A DNA stretch of 64,000 nucleotides from Tenebrio molitor. Taxonomy: Eukaryota; Arthropoda; Insecta; Coleoptera; Tenebrionidae. How positions within the stretch are numbered: position 1 is the stretch's first letter; every line of letters starts with the position of its first letter. Positions 1 through 12,847 of this stretch are shown piece after piece. Made by a program: the position numbers and the translations under genes. The notes beneath the pieces were generated by a model. It saw only the letters and a list, made by a program, of their open reading frames with translations, did not search any database and was not told where the DNA came from. The stretch is taken from assembly GCF_963966145.1 (NCBI RefSeq), contig NC_091046.1, forward strand, positions 12,648,001-12,712,000, read 5' to 3'.

Positions 1-135
1 GCTGTGACTTCCGGCGCTGTTGCCACTCCTTTCACGCTAAAAATAGATTTAAGATGTTTTGTATATGATGAAATAGGTTTATTAACGGCAAACAATACCA
101 TTTAACAGTGGAGAACAAATAAAGAAAAAACCAAA

Positions 136-249
136 TACGGTGCGATCAATTAAAAAATAAATCGAGTCGGCGTGTTACCTATGGCAACCCATGCTATAGC
201 ATAGGCTCCAAAGCAAACTCGATTTATTTTTTAAATGATCGCTCGGTAC
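136..249. mobile_element. Short palindromic MITE, ends TACGGTGCGATCA
   Basis: TACGGTGCGATCAATTAAAA at 136 pairs with the inverse ending at 249, including AAAAATAAATCGAGT on both arms. The same terminal sequence bounds the 1 kb composite at 57653-58653. Confidence 0.8.
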
Positions 250-2186
250 AATAACTTCAATAACATAACAAAAACAATAGATACGAGTGACAACTCCCTA
301 AACAGCGTTTCTTAAACTAATTTTAAAACTATTATATTTAATACTATAAAATTCAACATTATGAGAATGTGAATTAACATTCCTGCAGATTCTAGATAAA
401 GGCGACCTTAACCCATAGTTGGTTCTATGATAAGGAACAACTAACAGATTACACTTCTGAAATTACATTGAGGCACATAAAGTAAAAATAAGCCTAAGAT
501 TGACGAACATGTAATCATATAATTAATTACTTTAAAAAAGAAGCAATTGAATGCGTCTGGATCTTAAAGTACTTAAACCAAAATAAGCCAATATATTATC
601 GGTTGTAATTCCACGAGAGCTCTGAAATGATCGATTTTTAACACGAAAGCTGCCCTAGGTAACGACTGTTACTTTGACAGTATTAATTGGTGGAGGGAAA
701 TTATGTCAGTGACACGAGTGGTTACTAGTGGAGTAAAATCGGACTGAAATTATGACTTTTAGTGATTCCAAGGTATAACTAAATGAAACCTATACTATCT
801 TGTGGAGAACATTTTGGGGCATAAGGAATGGTCACCTACAACTTTTTTTAATAGGACCGAACTTTGAAAACGGCCTTTATACGTAGTTGAGGTGTAGTCC
901 GAAAAACTACGTTTCTCGTAACATTTAAGGCTGTGTTAATTCAACTATTGAAGCTATAATTATGATTTTCTGTATATTTGTAGTAAACAGTACAGCGCTT
1001 GCAATAGTGAATCGGAAATTTCGCAAATATCGATAGTTTTGAAAAAAATAATTAATAAATTTAGATTAATCAAAAATGCGCATCGTAAACTTCATTCTGC
1101 TGGGACCTATGTGAAATGTTGAAAATTTCGATACACATGCAGCGAGTCAAATGTAACTAGGATATTGTAAAAGTTTTTAAAAAAAGAATTAAGTCAGTAG
1201 CCCGTATACTTTTTGAGAAAATATTTTTTTTATTCGACGAGCGAACGCGCCGGGCGGCTCCTGGCAGGCAGATATAACCCTGCACGCGTATTTAGTCGTC
1301 TATCGATGTACGGATTGTAGCAGTCTAAAAACAATAATTGTAAAATTTTGAGTAGGTAATTTTTTTGTATTTTTGCTAAAATTTACCTACTTTAAATGCT
1401 TTCTTCTTCGTCATATTCATCCTCATACAAACAAGAAACATTGTTCTGACATTTTTTGCAAGAACAATCACTCCAGGATCTTAAGCCTTCCTTCATGCAC
1501 ATACATTTATTGTTTAATTGTTTTTTTTTTAATTTAAGAAGAATAGATAAGCAATACCATTAAAAAAAAGCAAAATATTATTTCTCGTCGATTCTCCTGT
1601 TCCTATAAAAAATGTTAAAAAAATATCTTCAAAGTAAATCAATATCAAAAAGTATTATTTTTATACTAGTTTGAATTGCAGTTCATTTCTCTCTTTTTTT
1701 ACTTCCTGTTCTTTTGCAAAATATGCTCATTTTAAGTATGTCAAAAGATTGACCTATGGGTTTTTTAGTGCACATATGTACCTACTTGAAAATGAAGTGT
1801 TACCAGCCATGCATTTTTTAACGTTTTAAAATCGGCAAAAAAAAATCAGCATACAATGTCCTTCTGAAAACATTTAAAGAGTTAGGGAAGTTAAACTCGA
1901 TGACTATGACCGAGGCTGTTAAAATTTCTACTAAATTCGCACTGGCTTTTTAAAAAAATAAAACTGAGACCATTAACATATTAAACCAACTGAGGTATAA
2001 ACTGACTACAACCTCCAATAAGTCTGCTAAAAAATTGCCACCAACAGATGATGCTTTTGGTCAACATGTGCTAAGGTATTAACATTAAAAAATAATAATT
2101 ATTATGTACCTACATACTTCACCCAAATTTTAGATGCATTGATCAATTACGTATATCGTTGTGTAGTCATGTATAGTTTGTCCAGC

Positions 2187-2360
2187 GAGAGATTGGTTGA
2201 CATAAAATTCATTAAATTCTACGTAGAGCAAGAAGTAGCTAACGCACGTAAAATTTGAAATATATCCTTCAAGCAGTTTATAACATTTTTGTCATGAACT
2301 TATGTATTCTAGTGCGTTTTGTAGTGTTGGGTTAATTTAATACAATTTAAAATCTCCCAA
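2187..2360. mobile_element. MITE with CAGCGAGAGATTGG ends, copy 1
   Basis: Starts CCAGCGAGAGATTGGTTGAC in the loop of the foldback element. Right end CTCCCAATCT is degraded. The interior (TTCAAGCAGTTTATAACAT, TTGGGTTAATTTAATAC) matches, in reverse, the copy at 16152. Confidence 0.75.
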
Positions 2361-2707
2361 TCTAAATAAGGGCATTTTAGAACCTGTTTTAGCTACAATG
2401 GATCCCATACCTAATGACATTAGAAAACTGATGAACATTTTTTGGACAGACCAATGATGCCAAAATAATAAATGTATGTGCATGAAGGAAGGCTTAAAAT
2501 GCTGCAGATTGTTCTTGCAAAAAATGTCACAACAATGTTTCTTGTTTAGGTATATGAGAATGAAGATGACGAAGAAAGCATTTAAAATAGGTAAATTTTA
2601 ACAAAAATACAAAAAATTTACCTACTCAAAATTTTACAATTACTGTTTTTGGACTGCTACAATCCCTACATCGATAGACGACGACTAAATACGCGTGCCG
2701 GGTTATA

Positions 2708-3433
2708 CAGGCTGTCCCCCACAAAAAAAAGACGAGTCCATAGCTTCCTTATTTATCGGAGGATTTTAATTATCTATACACCAAATTAAATGGTTGTTAA
2801 TAGGCTACAAAACGGCTTAATAAATTCACATATAGCTCCAAGGGCTTTAAGACTAAAGTGTCAAAATATTTTTTTTCAAATGGGATTACATACTTTTTTT
2901 TAGTAATTTTGATAGAGATTTTAATTTTGAAAACAACAATGTATCACAAGTATAACTTCACATAAAAAAAAATCACACTAACTTTTGAAACAAGTGACGA
3001 GCACCAGGTGAAAAGCTATCAAAATGCGTTGCGTTAGAATGTAATAACCAAATTAAGGTAGCTGGAAAAACAAATGACAAATAATAACATGTGGGATTGC
3101 GCAGATATGCCAATGTTTAGCACAAAATGGAACATAGACGATAGTAGCGTTTTTTTTACATTTTTTTGGTGAAATTTTTGGTATTTAAGTGTATACTTGT
3201 GATACATTGTTGTTTTCAGAATAAAAATCTCTATCATAATTACTAAAAAAAATATGTAATCCCATTGAAAAAAAATATTTTGACAGTTTACCCTTGAAGC
3301 CCATGGGGCTATAATTGAATTTATTAGGCCATTTTGTAGTCTATTAACAACTATTTAATTTGGTGTACAGATAATTAAAATCTTCCGATAAATAACGGAG
3401 TTATGGACTCGTCTTCTTTTTTGGGGACACCTG
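2708..3433. mobile_element. Palindromic TA-element, family CAGGTGTCCCC, copy 1
   Basis: Ends CAGG...CCTG are flanked by TA at 2706-2707 and 3434-3435. The inverted arms are several hundred bp long (TATTTATCGGA, ACACCAAATTAAAT and so on). The opposite arm of the host foldback gives the empty site GGGTTATATCTGCC, proving a TA target duplication. Tc1/mariner-like mobilisation is inferred. Confidence 0.88.
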
Positions 3434-4155
3434 TATTTGCCTGCCAGGAGCCGCCCGGCGCGTTCGCTCGTCGAATAAAAAAATTATTTTCTCAAAAAGT
3501 ATACGGGCTACTGACTTAATTCTTTTTTTTAAAAGTTTTACAATTTCCTAGTTACATTTGACTCGCTGCATGTGTATCGAAATTTTCAACATTTCACATA
3601 GGTCCCAGCAGAGTGAAGTTTACGATGCGCATTTTTGATTAATCTAAATTTATTAATTATTTTTTTCAAAACTATCGATATTTGCGAAATTTTCGATTCA
3701 CTATTGCAAGCGCTGTACTGTTTACTACAAATATACAGAAAATCATAATTATAGCTTCAATAGTTAAATTAACACAGCGTTAAATGTTACGAGAAACGTA
3801 GTTTTTCAGACTACACCTCAACTACGTATCAAGGCCGTTTTCAAAGTTCGGTCCTATTAAAAAAAGTTGTAGATGACCATTCCTTATGCCCCAAAATGTT
3901 CTCTACAAGATAGTATAGGTTTCATTTAGTTATACCTTGGAATCACCTACCCGCAGAAATAAGCGAGCTAGATATGTGATTTTACTCCACTATAGCTTTT
4001 GAAAGCTTGAGTGTTAAAACAGATCATTTCAAGAGCTAGAGTGTAATTCGGTTGATTATTTCATGAATTAAATAGTACCATTTGACAACAGTATTTATTT
4101 TATTACTTTAGCAATAGGATTGAAAACATCTGAGAAAACTACTTGACGAATTATC

Positions 4156-4359
4156 GAATTGTCATTAGTAATACAACGAGAGGGTACGAAATTGCCGGAA
4201 ATTTTCGATCTCATTATACGAGTATTTGTTTTGACGACAATTTACCACGAGTGAGCGTAGCGAACGAGTGGAAATTGTCTAAGAAACAAATACGAGTAAA
4301 ATGAGGAGAAACATTTCCCGCAATTTCGTACCATCGAGTTGTATTCGGCATGACAATTC
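4156..4359 (+). repeat. CGAG-polar hairpin element A
   Basis: Inverted arms run from GAATTGTC (4156) to GACAATTC (4359) with centre near 4258. CGAG occurs at 4177, 4219 and 4248 on the left and at 4265, 4293 and 4335 on the right, all in the same orientation although the flanks are inverted. The tip is GAGC-GTA-GCGA. See the findings for the folding argument. Confidence 0.8.
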
Positions 4360-4513
4360 CACGAAAGAAAATTTCATTTCCAACTTTTACACAATTTTTT
4401 AAATTTATACGTAGTCTTATGACTCTCAAGCGTTAGTTAGCTTAGTTGAAAACAACAAAATTTTTACTGTGGATCAAATGAGTTTGGTAAAATTCGAGGG
4501 AGGAGAAAATTAC

Positions 4514-4668
4514 AGCGACAATTCCACTCGGAAAATTTAAACCTATCAGCTTGTAGTATTTTGAATCATTGGACCAATTAGGAACGAATTACACCGATAA
4601 TTTAGCATGGTCCTAAAATTATCGAAAAATTATGATTGGTTGAAATTTTCCGAGTGGAATTGTCACTA
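4514..4668. mobile_element. Palindromic MITE, ends GCGACAATTCCACTCGG
   Basis: GACAATTCCACTCGGAAAAT at about 4516 matches the inverse ATTTTCCGAGTGGAATTGTC ending near 4666. Here the CTCG is normally inverted, unlike the polar elements. Confidence 0.75.
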
Positions 4669-4732
4669 TAATCCAAAAAATAAAGCCTTACGATTGGTCG
4701 AAAACGATGATAAATAAAATAATCATAGTTAT

Positions 4733-5688
4733 TTCTATCAAAATGAATTTATAGCAGGCACATTTTATAAATTTTCTCTGAATTTTTTCAATTCTGTGAA
4801 TAGCATTTTGATACAGCGGACACCATATTATATATGTTGTATTCCAAATTAGACCGTACAAGTGCATTATATAGCAACACACTGCACTACTACACTGATG
4901 AACCATGAAGCCTAACATTTTGTTTGAGTTCTTGACATTTTTTTCAATATGCGAGCAAAAAGTAAGTTTACTATCGAGTATTTTTCCTAGGTCACTAATT
5001 TGAAACAAACATTCTAAAGCACAATTATGAATATAATAAGATGGAAGGGTAATAATTTTCTTTCTAGGGTAACGAATTACTTTGCACATGGGGATATTAA
5101 GTTCTAGACCATTGAACTCACACCATGAAACCACTCGACCACAAATCATCCTGAATTCGTACACAATCAGATCTAATGTTGTAAAAAAGTTTTAAATCAT
5201 CAGCGTACAGCAGAAACAAGCTATCTCTAATAACATTCTTTATATCATTAATGAATATCGAAAACAACACAGGGCCCAAATGAGATCCCTGAGGAACTCC
5301 AGAAGTCACTCTAATTTCCCTAGATCTATGTGAAATAATGCGCACTTTCTGTTTATGATTTCTTAGATAAGAGTTGATCCAAGACAACAGTGGAGTTTGA
5401 GACACAATTTAGATCTACCTATCAACTCGATCAAACGCTTTTTTAAATCAGCGTAAATACAATCTACTTCCATATTTTTTTCAAAACAATTGATCACATA
5501 TTCCGTAAGAACAAATAAATTTTTGTAGTTGATTTACCCTTCAAAAATCCATGTTGTTCATCAATAATAATATTTTTAACAGTATTAGTTATGACGTCGC
5601 TAACAATAGAGCCGGCATGAAAACGTATTAGGTACGTCCTATTATGTCTACTTCGATGTTGCCAAATGTAGGAGGCGATGAAGTGCAA
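4733..5688 (-). pseudogene. Broken reverse transcriptase of a jockey/CR1-like LINE
   Basis: Three frames on the minus strand together carry RT domain motifs in order: DEQHGFLKGKSTT (about 5580-5540), FKKAFDRV (about 5440), SGVPQGSHLGPVLFSIFIND (about 5310-5255) and YADDLKLFY (about 5205-5180). Then follow the GLELNIPMCKV and HIEKNVKNSNKMLG parts. At least two frameshifts plus stops separate them, and neither the endonuclease nor the 3' end is present. It is a dead fragment of a non-LTR element. Confidence 0.85.
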
Positions 5689-5994
5689 TGTTTATCTACA
5701 ATTATTGTGAATATATGGCGGAAGTAACAACGTCCGAAGTTCAAATATACGCAAACGACGGTGGCGCTCGTAGCGAACGGCTGAACTAGAGACGAATATG
5801 TTTTGACAAAGTACTAACCATAAGACCTCCATCGAAAAGTTCAGAGGGAGATAGCTGCAACCCACTATAGTGCTGCACTATTTTATTTCATAGGATACGT
5901 TATGACCTCCGAAAACGGAGGTGGTAGCGTCATATATGAGGTCACAACGTTTAGTGTTTATATAAAACGGAGGCGCTGAGGTGTAGGTTTTATG

Positions 5995-6018
5995 TATATA
6001 TATATATATATATATATA
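5995..6018. repeat. (TA)n microsatellite
   Basis: About twelve TA units directly before the TA-element at 6019, which may have inserted into it. Confidence 0.9.
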
Positions 6019-6739
6019 CAGGGTGTCCCCAAAAAAAGACGAGTCCATAGCTCCCTTATTTATCGGAGGATTTTAATTATCTATACACCAAATTAAATGG
6101 TTGTTAATAAGCTACAAAACGGCTTAATAAATTCACGTATAGCTCCGAGGGCTTCAAGACTAAACTGTCAAAATATTTTTTTTTAATGGGATTACATACT
6201 TTTTTTTAGTAATTCTGATAGAGATTTTAATTCTGAAAACAACAATGTGTCACAAGTATAACTTCACATAAAAAAATAACACTAACTTTTGAAACAAATA
6301 ACGAGCACCAAGCGAAAAGCTATCAAAATGCATTGCGTTACAATGTAATAACCAAATTAAGGTAGCTGGAAAAACAATTGACAAATAATAACATGTGGGA
6401 TTGCGCAGATATGCCGCCAATGTTTAGCGCAAAATGGAACATAGACGATATTAGTGTTTTTTTTACATTTTTTTTGTGAATTTTTGGTATTTAAGTGTAT
6501 ACTTGTGATACCTGTTGTTTTCAGAATAAAAATCTCTATCAAAATTACTAAAAAAAATATATAATCCCATTTGAAAAAAAATATTTTGACAGTTTACTCT
6601 TGAAACCCATGGGGCTGTACTTAAATTTATTAGGCCGTTTTGTAGCCTATTAACAACCATTTAATTTGGTGTACAGATAATTAAAATCTTCCGATAAATA
6701 ACGGAGTTATGGACTCGTCTTCTTTTTTGGGGACACCTG
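6019..6739. mobile_element. Palindromic TA-element, family CAGGTGTCCCC, copy 2
   Basis: Close full-length relative of the element at 2708, about 720 bp with the same arms and ends. It is inserted at the edge of a (TA)n tract (5995-6018). Short reading frames inside both copies are shadows of the palindrome. Confidence 0.88.
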
Positions 6740-9700
6740 TTCAAGAATATAGATATGAAAATATTTTAAATTCCACTGGGAATTCATTTATGGGAAAAAA
6801 TTCTCAAACGAATATTTTCCAGTGATTTCAAGAATTGGGCCCTGGGAGGACAAAACAATTTTAATAAGAAATTTAATTTAATAAAAAAACAAAGAATCTT
6901 TGCTCGATGTACCTATTTGACAAATAAAAAATTCCCAGATTCAGTCTGCTTCTAATTATATTTTATTTTGTTGTAAACTCGGTGTATGTTTACCTTCTTT
7001 TCAACCAAAACATCAACAAATATTTGTTAGAACCCTTGTCACACTAACCTCCACTTTGGCAAAAGAGACTTTTAAAAGATTTTTTCAACGCTAATTATTA
7101 TCATGTCTATGTCGAATTTCTTTTAAAAATATAGGCTCTACATCCGTATTGTAGAATGACATGAATTCCATTTCCCCAAGTACATTCCTGCTGTTTTTTT
7201 TGTGGCAGGAGTCGCAAAAAAATTCTCAGCTGCGTGAGGTAGTGTTATATATTATATTTTCTACTATAATAAGTTATTCAATGAGTCCATATTTGAGTTT
7301 ATATTTGATGAGAGAACATAATCAATGAATAGGTAAATGAGGAACATTTAAATCCAACAACAGACGCCACTGGCTTTGCTTATTTAAATGTATCGGGTGT
7401 TTTTTTTTTAATTTCACTTCAAAGCAGGTGAATACGGCATGTTTTTGATTTCGTCTATCGCATTGATAAAAAATCCTATACCTAATACGGAAAAAAAATA
7501 CATTTCCTAACTTATTGCACAAATAGCTCTTTACGTACCTACTACTAAAATACATTTCCAAACCAGTACTATATTGTGAATGTACAATGTATTTAAAGAT
7601 TATGATGAAGAAAGTAATATTTACTTAATGAAAGTTGTTTCCATAACATATACTCGTATCATTATAAATCGTTACTAGAAATAAAAGGTAGGTATAGCTT
7701 AGCAATCATCAGTTTGAAAAATCAGAAAAATAAGAAATCAAAACTGACTGATGCAAAACAAAACTTGACTTAGATAATTCATGTAATTTTTACGTAAATA
7801 GCTGTTAATAGAGAACTGCTCCATCATAAAAAACGATGCCAGCATTCATTTTTTATGACGTAAAGTAAAAACCATCTCGTGAAAATTGTAAAACACCTAA
7901 TATTATCGCTTAGTGCTTAATTATTATTATTATTTTGGACAAGTTGACCAACAGGATGTCCCAATTACAGGTTAACCAAGTAAAAGACGAAGCAAAAAAA
8001 AAGAAACAAAACGATCTTAATAAAATACCTACTTACTAAATGAGAGTAATGACATTTCAAAAAGAATTTAGCGAAGACAGTGACTTTTGTTTCTGTTGTT
8101 TGATCCTTGCTGTACTAATTTTTGCTAAAAATATACCTAATTTACTCAAGGGATTATGCAACTGAGAAAAGTTTGCAATTTTAAGCATAAACCAATCAAA
8201 TGATCTCGTCAAATAACTCAAATGTGGACGTGATAGCAATTTCAAGGATTAAGAATCTGTTTAGTTTTATTGTAGTGGACGGTAGGTAGTGAAGAATTAA
8301 AAAATTATGTCTATCATAAGGTTTCTATTAATATAACAACCAATCATAAAAATAAAGTAACCACATAACTACATCACATGTAGATACACTTAAATGGTAC
8401 TAACCATTACCTACTTACATTTCCTTACTACCACCAGGAGGATATTAAAATGTTCTTCTTTGAAATATAGACGATGTCCAGTTTTATCTTTACTTTTCCC
8501 ATTCGTTAAATTATTCTTGAAGTATAACAAAAATTTCAATGAGCTATGAACATGCACATAATAATTTCTTAAGATAATTTTCTTTGCATTTACAACCACA
8601 TAATACATGATACCTTGACACATTACGCCAAACCAGATTCTTTGATTGAATGTAATCGACAATAACTATACCTATATTTTATAACCGTAAAATGTGTATG
8701 CTCGTTAGTTTTCGAAGAAATAAACCTGTTAATTGCTCTGCTGAAATAGTTTTTAGTTTAATTATAAATAGAGACATTAATCTCCTTAACGCATTATTAA
8801 CCCGCTAGGTATTTTTCAGATACAGAGTGCTTATTTCTTATTTATCGGAGGAATGCGTATGCTGTAATTATCCTTCTTTGCAAGCTTGCTATTTCTGAAT
8901 CTATTTTTCTAAGAAAATTATTATAAACCATTTGATGAAATTAATATTCAGAGACACAGTTTATTCTAAATCTAATAAAACCAAATAAAGAATTTAGGTA
9001 TCCTGTGTACAACCAGAGCGTATTACTAAATATTTCTGAATGATATATCTCTTTACGGCATTAGACTGGTGGTAAAAATGATTCGACGTTTGGCGTCTGC
9101 AACCCTCACTCAACCCTATCATTTCAACAGTCTGCATCATTCATAAGTACTCATAATGCTTCTCATATTATCATAGGACTATCCAGATTTCCCTCGTCGA
9201 AAGACAAGCGTTTCGTGTACTTTCAGCGCAGCTTTTCATTGGACCACAAACTTTTCCATCTAGGTGGGGAGACGAGGATAGTGCAGGTGGGGGTGTTTTC
9301 AATTTTCCAACGGTACAAACGTCCAAACAAATTTTGAACGTTTTTCGCCCTTGTTTTATTAAAGCTGTCGACGTCGGTGCAAACATTACATGGGCAAGTG
9401 CAGATGAGTATTTACTGCTGACAGGACGAAGGGCGAGGGAAGCACTGGTGCTGTGTTTTCTCTGAAATGGTCTCGTATAAAATTGGATGCTTTCAAAGGC
9501 AGAAATTTAAGGACTTTCGCCCATTTTCTTCTCTAGGGAGAAGTCTGGAAAAAAATAATTGCCTTCAAATAGCTTCCGACGATTGTTCAGACTTGTGAAC
9601 TGCCATGATAGTTAGAAATGTAACTACATTTAGGTAAAGTAAAATTATGACAAAGATATGATTAAATCGAGGGACAACGTTTTTTTAATGAAAAATAATG

Positions 9701-10241
9701 GAAATAAATGGCTTGCAAATATGTATTTGTAAATATTTGCTTAAAAAATTTCGGTAATAATTTATTAATACAAATCTATTACTATGTATTTGTAAAAAAG
9801 TAAATAAAAAAACACGTGGTATAGGATAACAAATAAGATACCTATGTGATATAAAATACGTTATAACTATTCTATTTCTCATACTGTCGTCCTCATTATG
9901 CCATTACAACATATACATGGTTCACAAGCTACGCTCGTCGTGCCTTAAACCCGCGCGTGCGACAATATACGTCTTACAAAACTTGTATAATAATATACTA
10001 TTGTGAAATAATCCTTTCTCAAGATAAATTACGCTATTTTAAATCATATTTATAAAAATAAAAATTTCAATTACAGTTAGAGAGTTTTATTCATATGGTT
10101 TCTGGTAAAATTGCTTGGTTACTCATAATAAAACTTAGGTAAACAATAATTACCACTATGATATAGGATTTTTGGTCAAATCAAGCTTTAGTATAAAAGT
10201 AACACAAATAAAACTAAAAAAATGTAGTTTGTAAACATCGT
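6740..10241. other. AT-rich gene-free stretch
   Basis: No recognisable gene. One end of the GGTGTTTTTTT family lies near 7398. A unique, less AT-rich patch at about 9060-9480 has no coding signature. A degenerate GAGCGTAGC motif is on the minus strand near 9940. Confidence 0.5.
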
Positions 10242-10529
10242 TGACGTTGTTTTGGCATAATGGGAGGCCATGATTTATTGTTTTAAGGTTGGACATACCA
10301 CACACTGTTTGATTTCCGTCACTAAAGTGCCTGACCTATCAAAATGAGCATAACATGTTGCTGAATTTCCCGCGATGCCTGAGTATTCTTCTATTGCAAA
10401 CTAGTAAAACTGACAACAATGCACTACACATTGGCGCTGTTTATAACCTCAAACTTATAAAAACAACCTAATTCAACTGACAACTTAAATGCCAATTTTC
10501 CATGGCTTTCACTCATGCAAAACAACGTG
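10242..10529. mobile_element. MITE with ACGTTGTTTTG.CATAATGGG ends, uninterrupted copy
   Basis: Left ACGTTGTTTTGGCATAATGG, right inverse ending AAAACAACGTGA. It is the uninterrupted relative of the heavily nested copy at 34838-36582 and gives its empty sites. Confidence 0.75.
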
Positions 10530-10984
10530 AATGGTGTAGGTATACATAGTTACAAAAATTCTACAATTCTACAATTAATTAATTAAATTAAAAATATCTT
10601 ACGTTAGTCTGAGATTTAAGTTTCAGTGAATTGTTCTCAAAGATGTAGCCCGATATGACCTTTTTGCAATTTAACTTTTCTCTACCTATTAAATTTTTCA
10701 ACCGTAAACTCGCTTGGAACTATTAAATTCTTGTTGTTCATGTTTAAAATAAAAACTAATACTTTTCATAATACAGGAGTCTGCACTAGTGGTGCTTAGA
10801 ATACTTTAGATTAGACGTGAAACTTAAAATAAAAGGAAAAGGTGATAAAGTATACTTAATGAAAAAAAAAAAATATCTACTCAAGACAGCACTACGTATG
10901 TATCCAAAGAGCTGCTTAAGACAATAGCTGAGTAGTTTGTTGTTTGCTAATATGAGTCCTTTTTCAATAATTAGGCGGACGCGT

Positions 10985-11673
10985 AACTTTTCACAACCTT
11001 TAGCAACAGCAGCACGAGCTTACCAGTCGGTACCCTTTTTCCATTAGCTCCAGAAAAGGAACCTACACCTGGTCTGAAAGATGCACATCAAAAGCATCTA
11101 CATGAAATCTTTTTATTTTGATTCCATTTTTGCTCCAGTACCATTTCATCTTGGCTGGGATACCTGTGTGAGGATGTTTTTTTGCGGGGGCGCAATTTTT
11201 GTAGGATACGTATGTGCGTGTGTCTCATCGATTTACCTGTATCGATGTAGGTCCGTCCTAGCATCACCGTTAGTTTTCAGTGTGTGAGCTTTGTGCTGAG
11301 CTTTCGGTCCGGAAGATCCCGATCGTAGGCCGTAGACGCGGTGGACGGCCGCTACGCCGTTCCTGCGGTGCATCGCGCTTTGCCACCGAGCTTCCCCGAC
11401 GCGCTTGCGGGGCGTGGGGCGTGTCCTCAGCCACGAAAAGTGAGGATCAATTCTACTTATTTAATACAGCTTTCGTATTAGGAGCGTGTATATAGTTAGG
11501 AATCCACTGTAAACCGATTTGCGCTAAACTCGGGTTTTATCTACACTAAGTACCTCGGCTTAACTCCGCATTGTGTTTGACTAAGTGAACAAATAGATGG
11601 AGTGATATATATTGACTTACGTTGTGCACCGATATTCTCATCTGTTTCTTTGCACCTCTTTTTTTTTGACAAG
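10985..11673 (+). other. GC-rich block ending in a consensus splice donor: candidate non-coding 5' exon
   Basis: This block is far more GC-rich than its surroundings, especially 11290-11430, and is not repeated in the window. It ends with GACAAG|GTGAGT at 11674. No long reading frame is convincing: the GC-rich frame at 11280-11495 lacks any recognisable domain. A 5'UTR exon of a plus-strand gene such as otd-2 would explain the CpG-rich start and donor, but a repeat remnant is also possible. Confidence 0.3.
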
Positions 11674-11787
11674 GTGAGTTTTCACTCAAACCTACTTCTT
11701 CCATCGAAGACGGTGCCGGTCGTTCCTTCGACGAACGCAAGCCGCCACTCCACGCGGCGTTTTACGCTTTTAATTCCGTTTTTATTT

Positions 11788-11813
11788 TAATCCGATTTGA
11801 TTAATGCGGATTA
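11788..11813. promoter_or_regulatory. Paired K50 homeodomain sites (TAATCC ... GGATTA)
   Basis: TAATCC at 11788 and its inverse GGATTA at 11808 are separated by 14 bp that also hold ATTAAT. K50 homeodomains such as Otd and Bicoid bind TAATCC. The pair lies just after the candidate 5' exon and could be an autoregulatory site. Such 6-mers also arise by chance in AT-rich DNA. Confidence 0.25.
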
Positions 11814-12847
11814 TTTTTAGTATATTGTTTTGGTTTGTTTATACGGGTTCGCCGTCATGATTTGATGATCCTAGCCTTTTTATTTCCGCCCAATTAACTT
11901 CTACTTGCCATTAGTCACACGTACGCAAGTTAATTTCTCTTTTTATTGACGTTCATTTTGATTAATTCACATTTGTCAAATTCGCTGTGGAATATGGGGC
12001 ATCACACTTTTTTCAAACTGGTTGACACCGCGCTCCATTCAAATTTTATCGCGCCATTCGACGACCGTAAAATCATAATTTTACTACATTATTTATCCAT
12101 TCGTTTATGCAATCGAAAAGCATGTAAAATATTTCAAATATAAATCTAAATTTCACTCTGGCAATATATTAAATAACTGTTTCAAACAAATTGTTACACA
12201 TTAGCCAAATATGAAATATAAAACACGTATGACAGTGTTGCCGTCGGTACATGCGTGCACACCTTAGGAATTTTATAAAATCTCTATAACTACATACAAA
12301 GAAATTAATAGCTTAAAGACAATATGTATATTTATATTTTTTTGTTTAAAGGAATCTATAATTCGAAAACCCAAAATAAATTTGAAACCTGTGATCGGTT
12401 TTTGTTAATAATCAAATAATTAGCACGCAATTAAAAACGTACTTCCGACTTCGGATAGTTAGGTACTTAAGTAGATTCAATTCCGCTATGGAGCCGCCGG
12501 ATAGTGGACATATGAACAATGATAAAAATGTCTGATGGCATAATGGATTCAAAATATATCGGATACACAAATTTTTGTCTCTTTGAGTAATTTGAGTAAG
12601 AAATTATTGCGGCACAAATTTCCAAAAGCAAAGATTGTTAAAAATTGATAAATCAAAATGTGGGTCGATATTAAATATAAAGAAGAATTGTAGGAAATAT
12701 TTGACAATTAGGGACCAATATATTTCATATGTAAATAAGATTGTCTTCATTTACTTAAGACTGTTTTAATAATAATACATATAGACGGTTCCTGAATTTT
12801 AAAAATTCCATTGCTTTATTCTTAATTAAATATGTAAATAGAGTATA

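Larger units (their letters stand above)
601..4053. mobile_element. Large foldback element with about 0.9 kb inverted arms
   Basis: Left arm 601 to about 1515 is repeated in reverse as about 2465-2707 plus 3436-4053. Shared landmarks include GGCATAAGGAATGGTCA (about 820) against its inverse (about 3880), and GCGCCGGGCGGCTCC (about 1248) against its inverse (about 3450). The right arm is split by a 726 bp TA-flanked element (2708-3433). The loop (1516-2464) holds another MITE with the ends CAGCGAGAGATTGG. No transposase is seen in it. Arms differ by point changes and small indels, so the duplication is not recent. Confidence 0.85.

Noticed and set aside
4514..4668. Palindrome containing CTCGG/CCGAG as another polar hairpin
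   Set aside because: Here the tetramer is correctly inverted (CTCG against CGAG), so no G.A mismatch forms.
9930..9965. GAGCGTAGC on the minus strand as a further polar hairpin
   Set aside because: The second CGAG is missing and the arms are only three bases long. It is too weak to list.
11280..11495. 71-codon Arg-rich frame in the GC-rich block
   Set aside because: Composition follows local GC content, there is no domain, and the frame runs out into AT-rich sequence.
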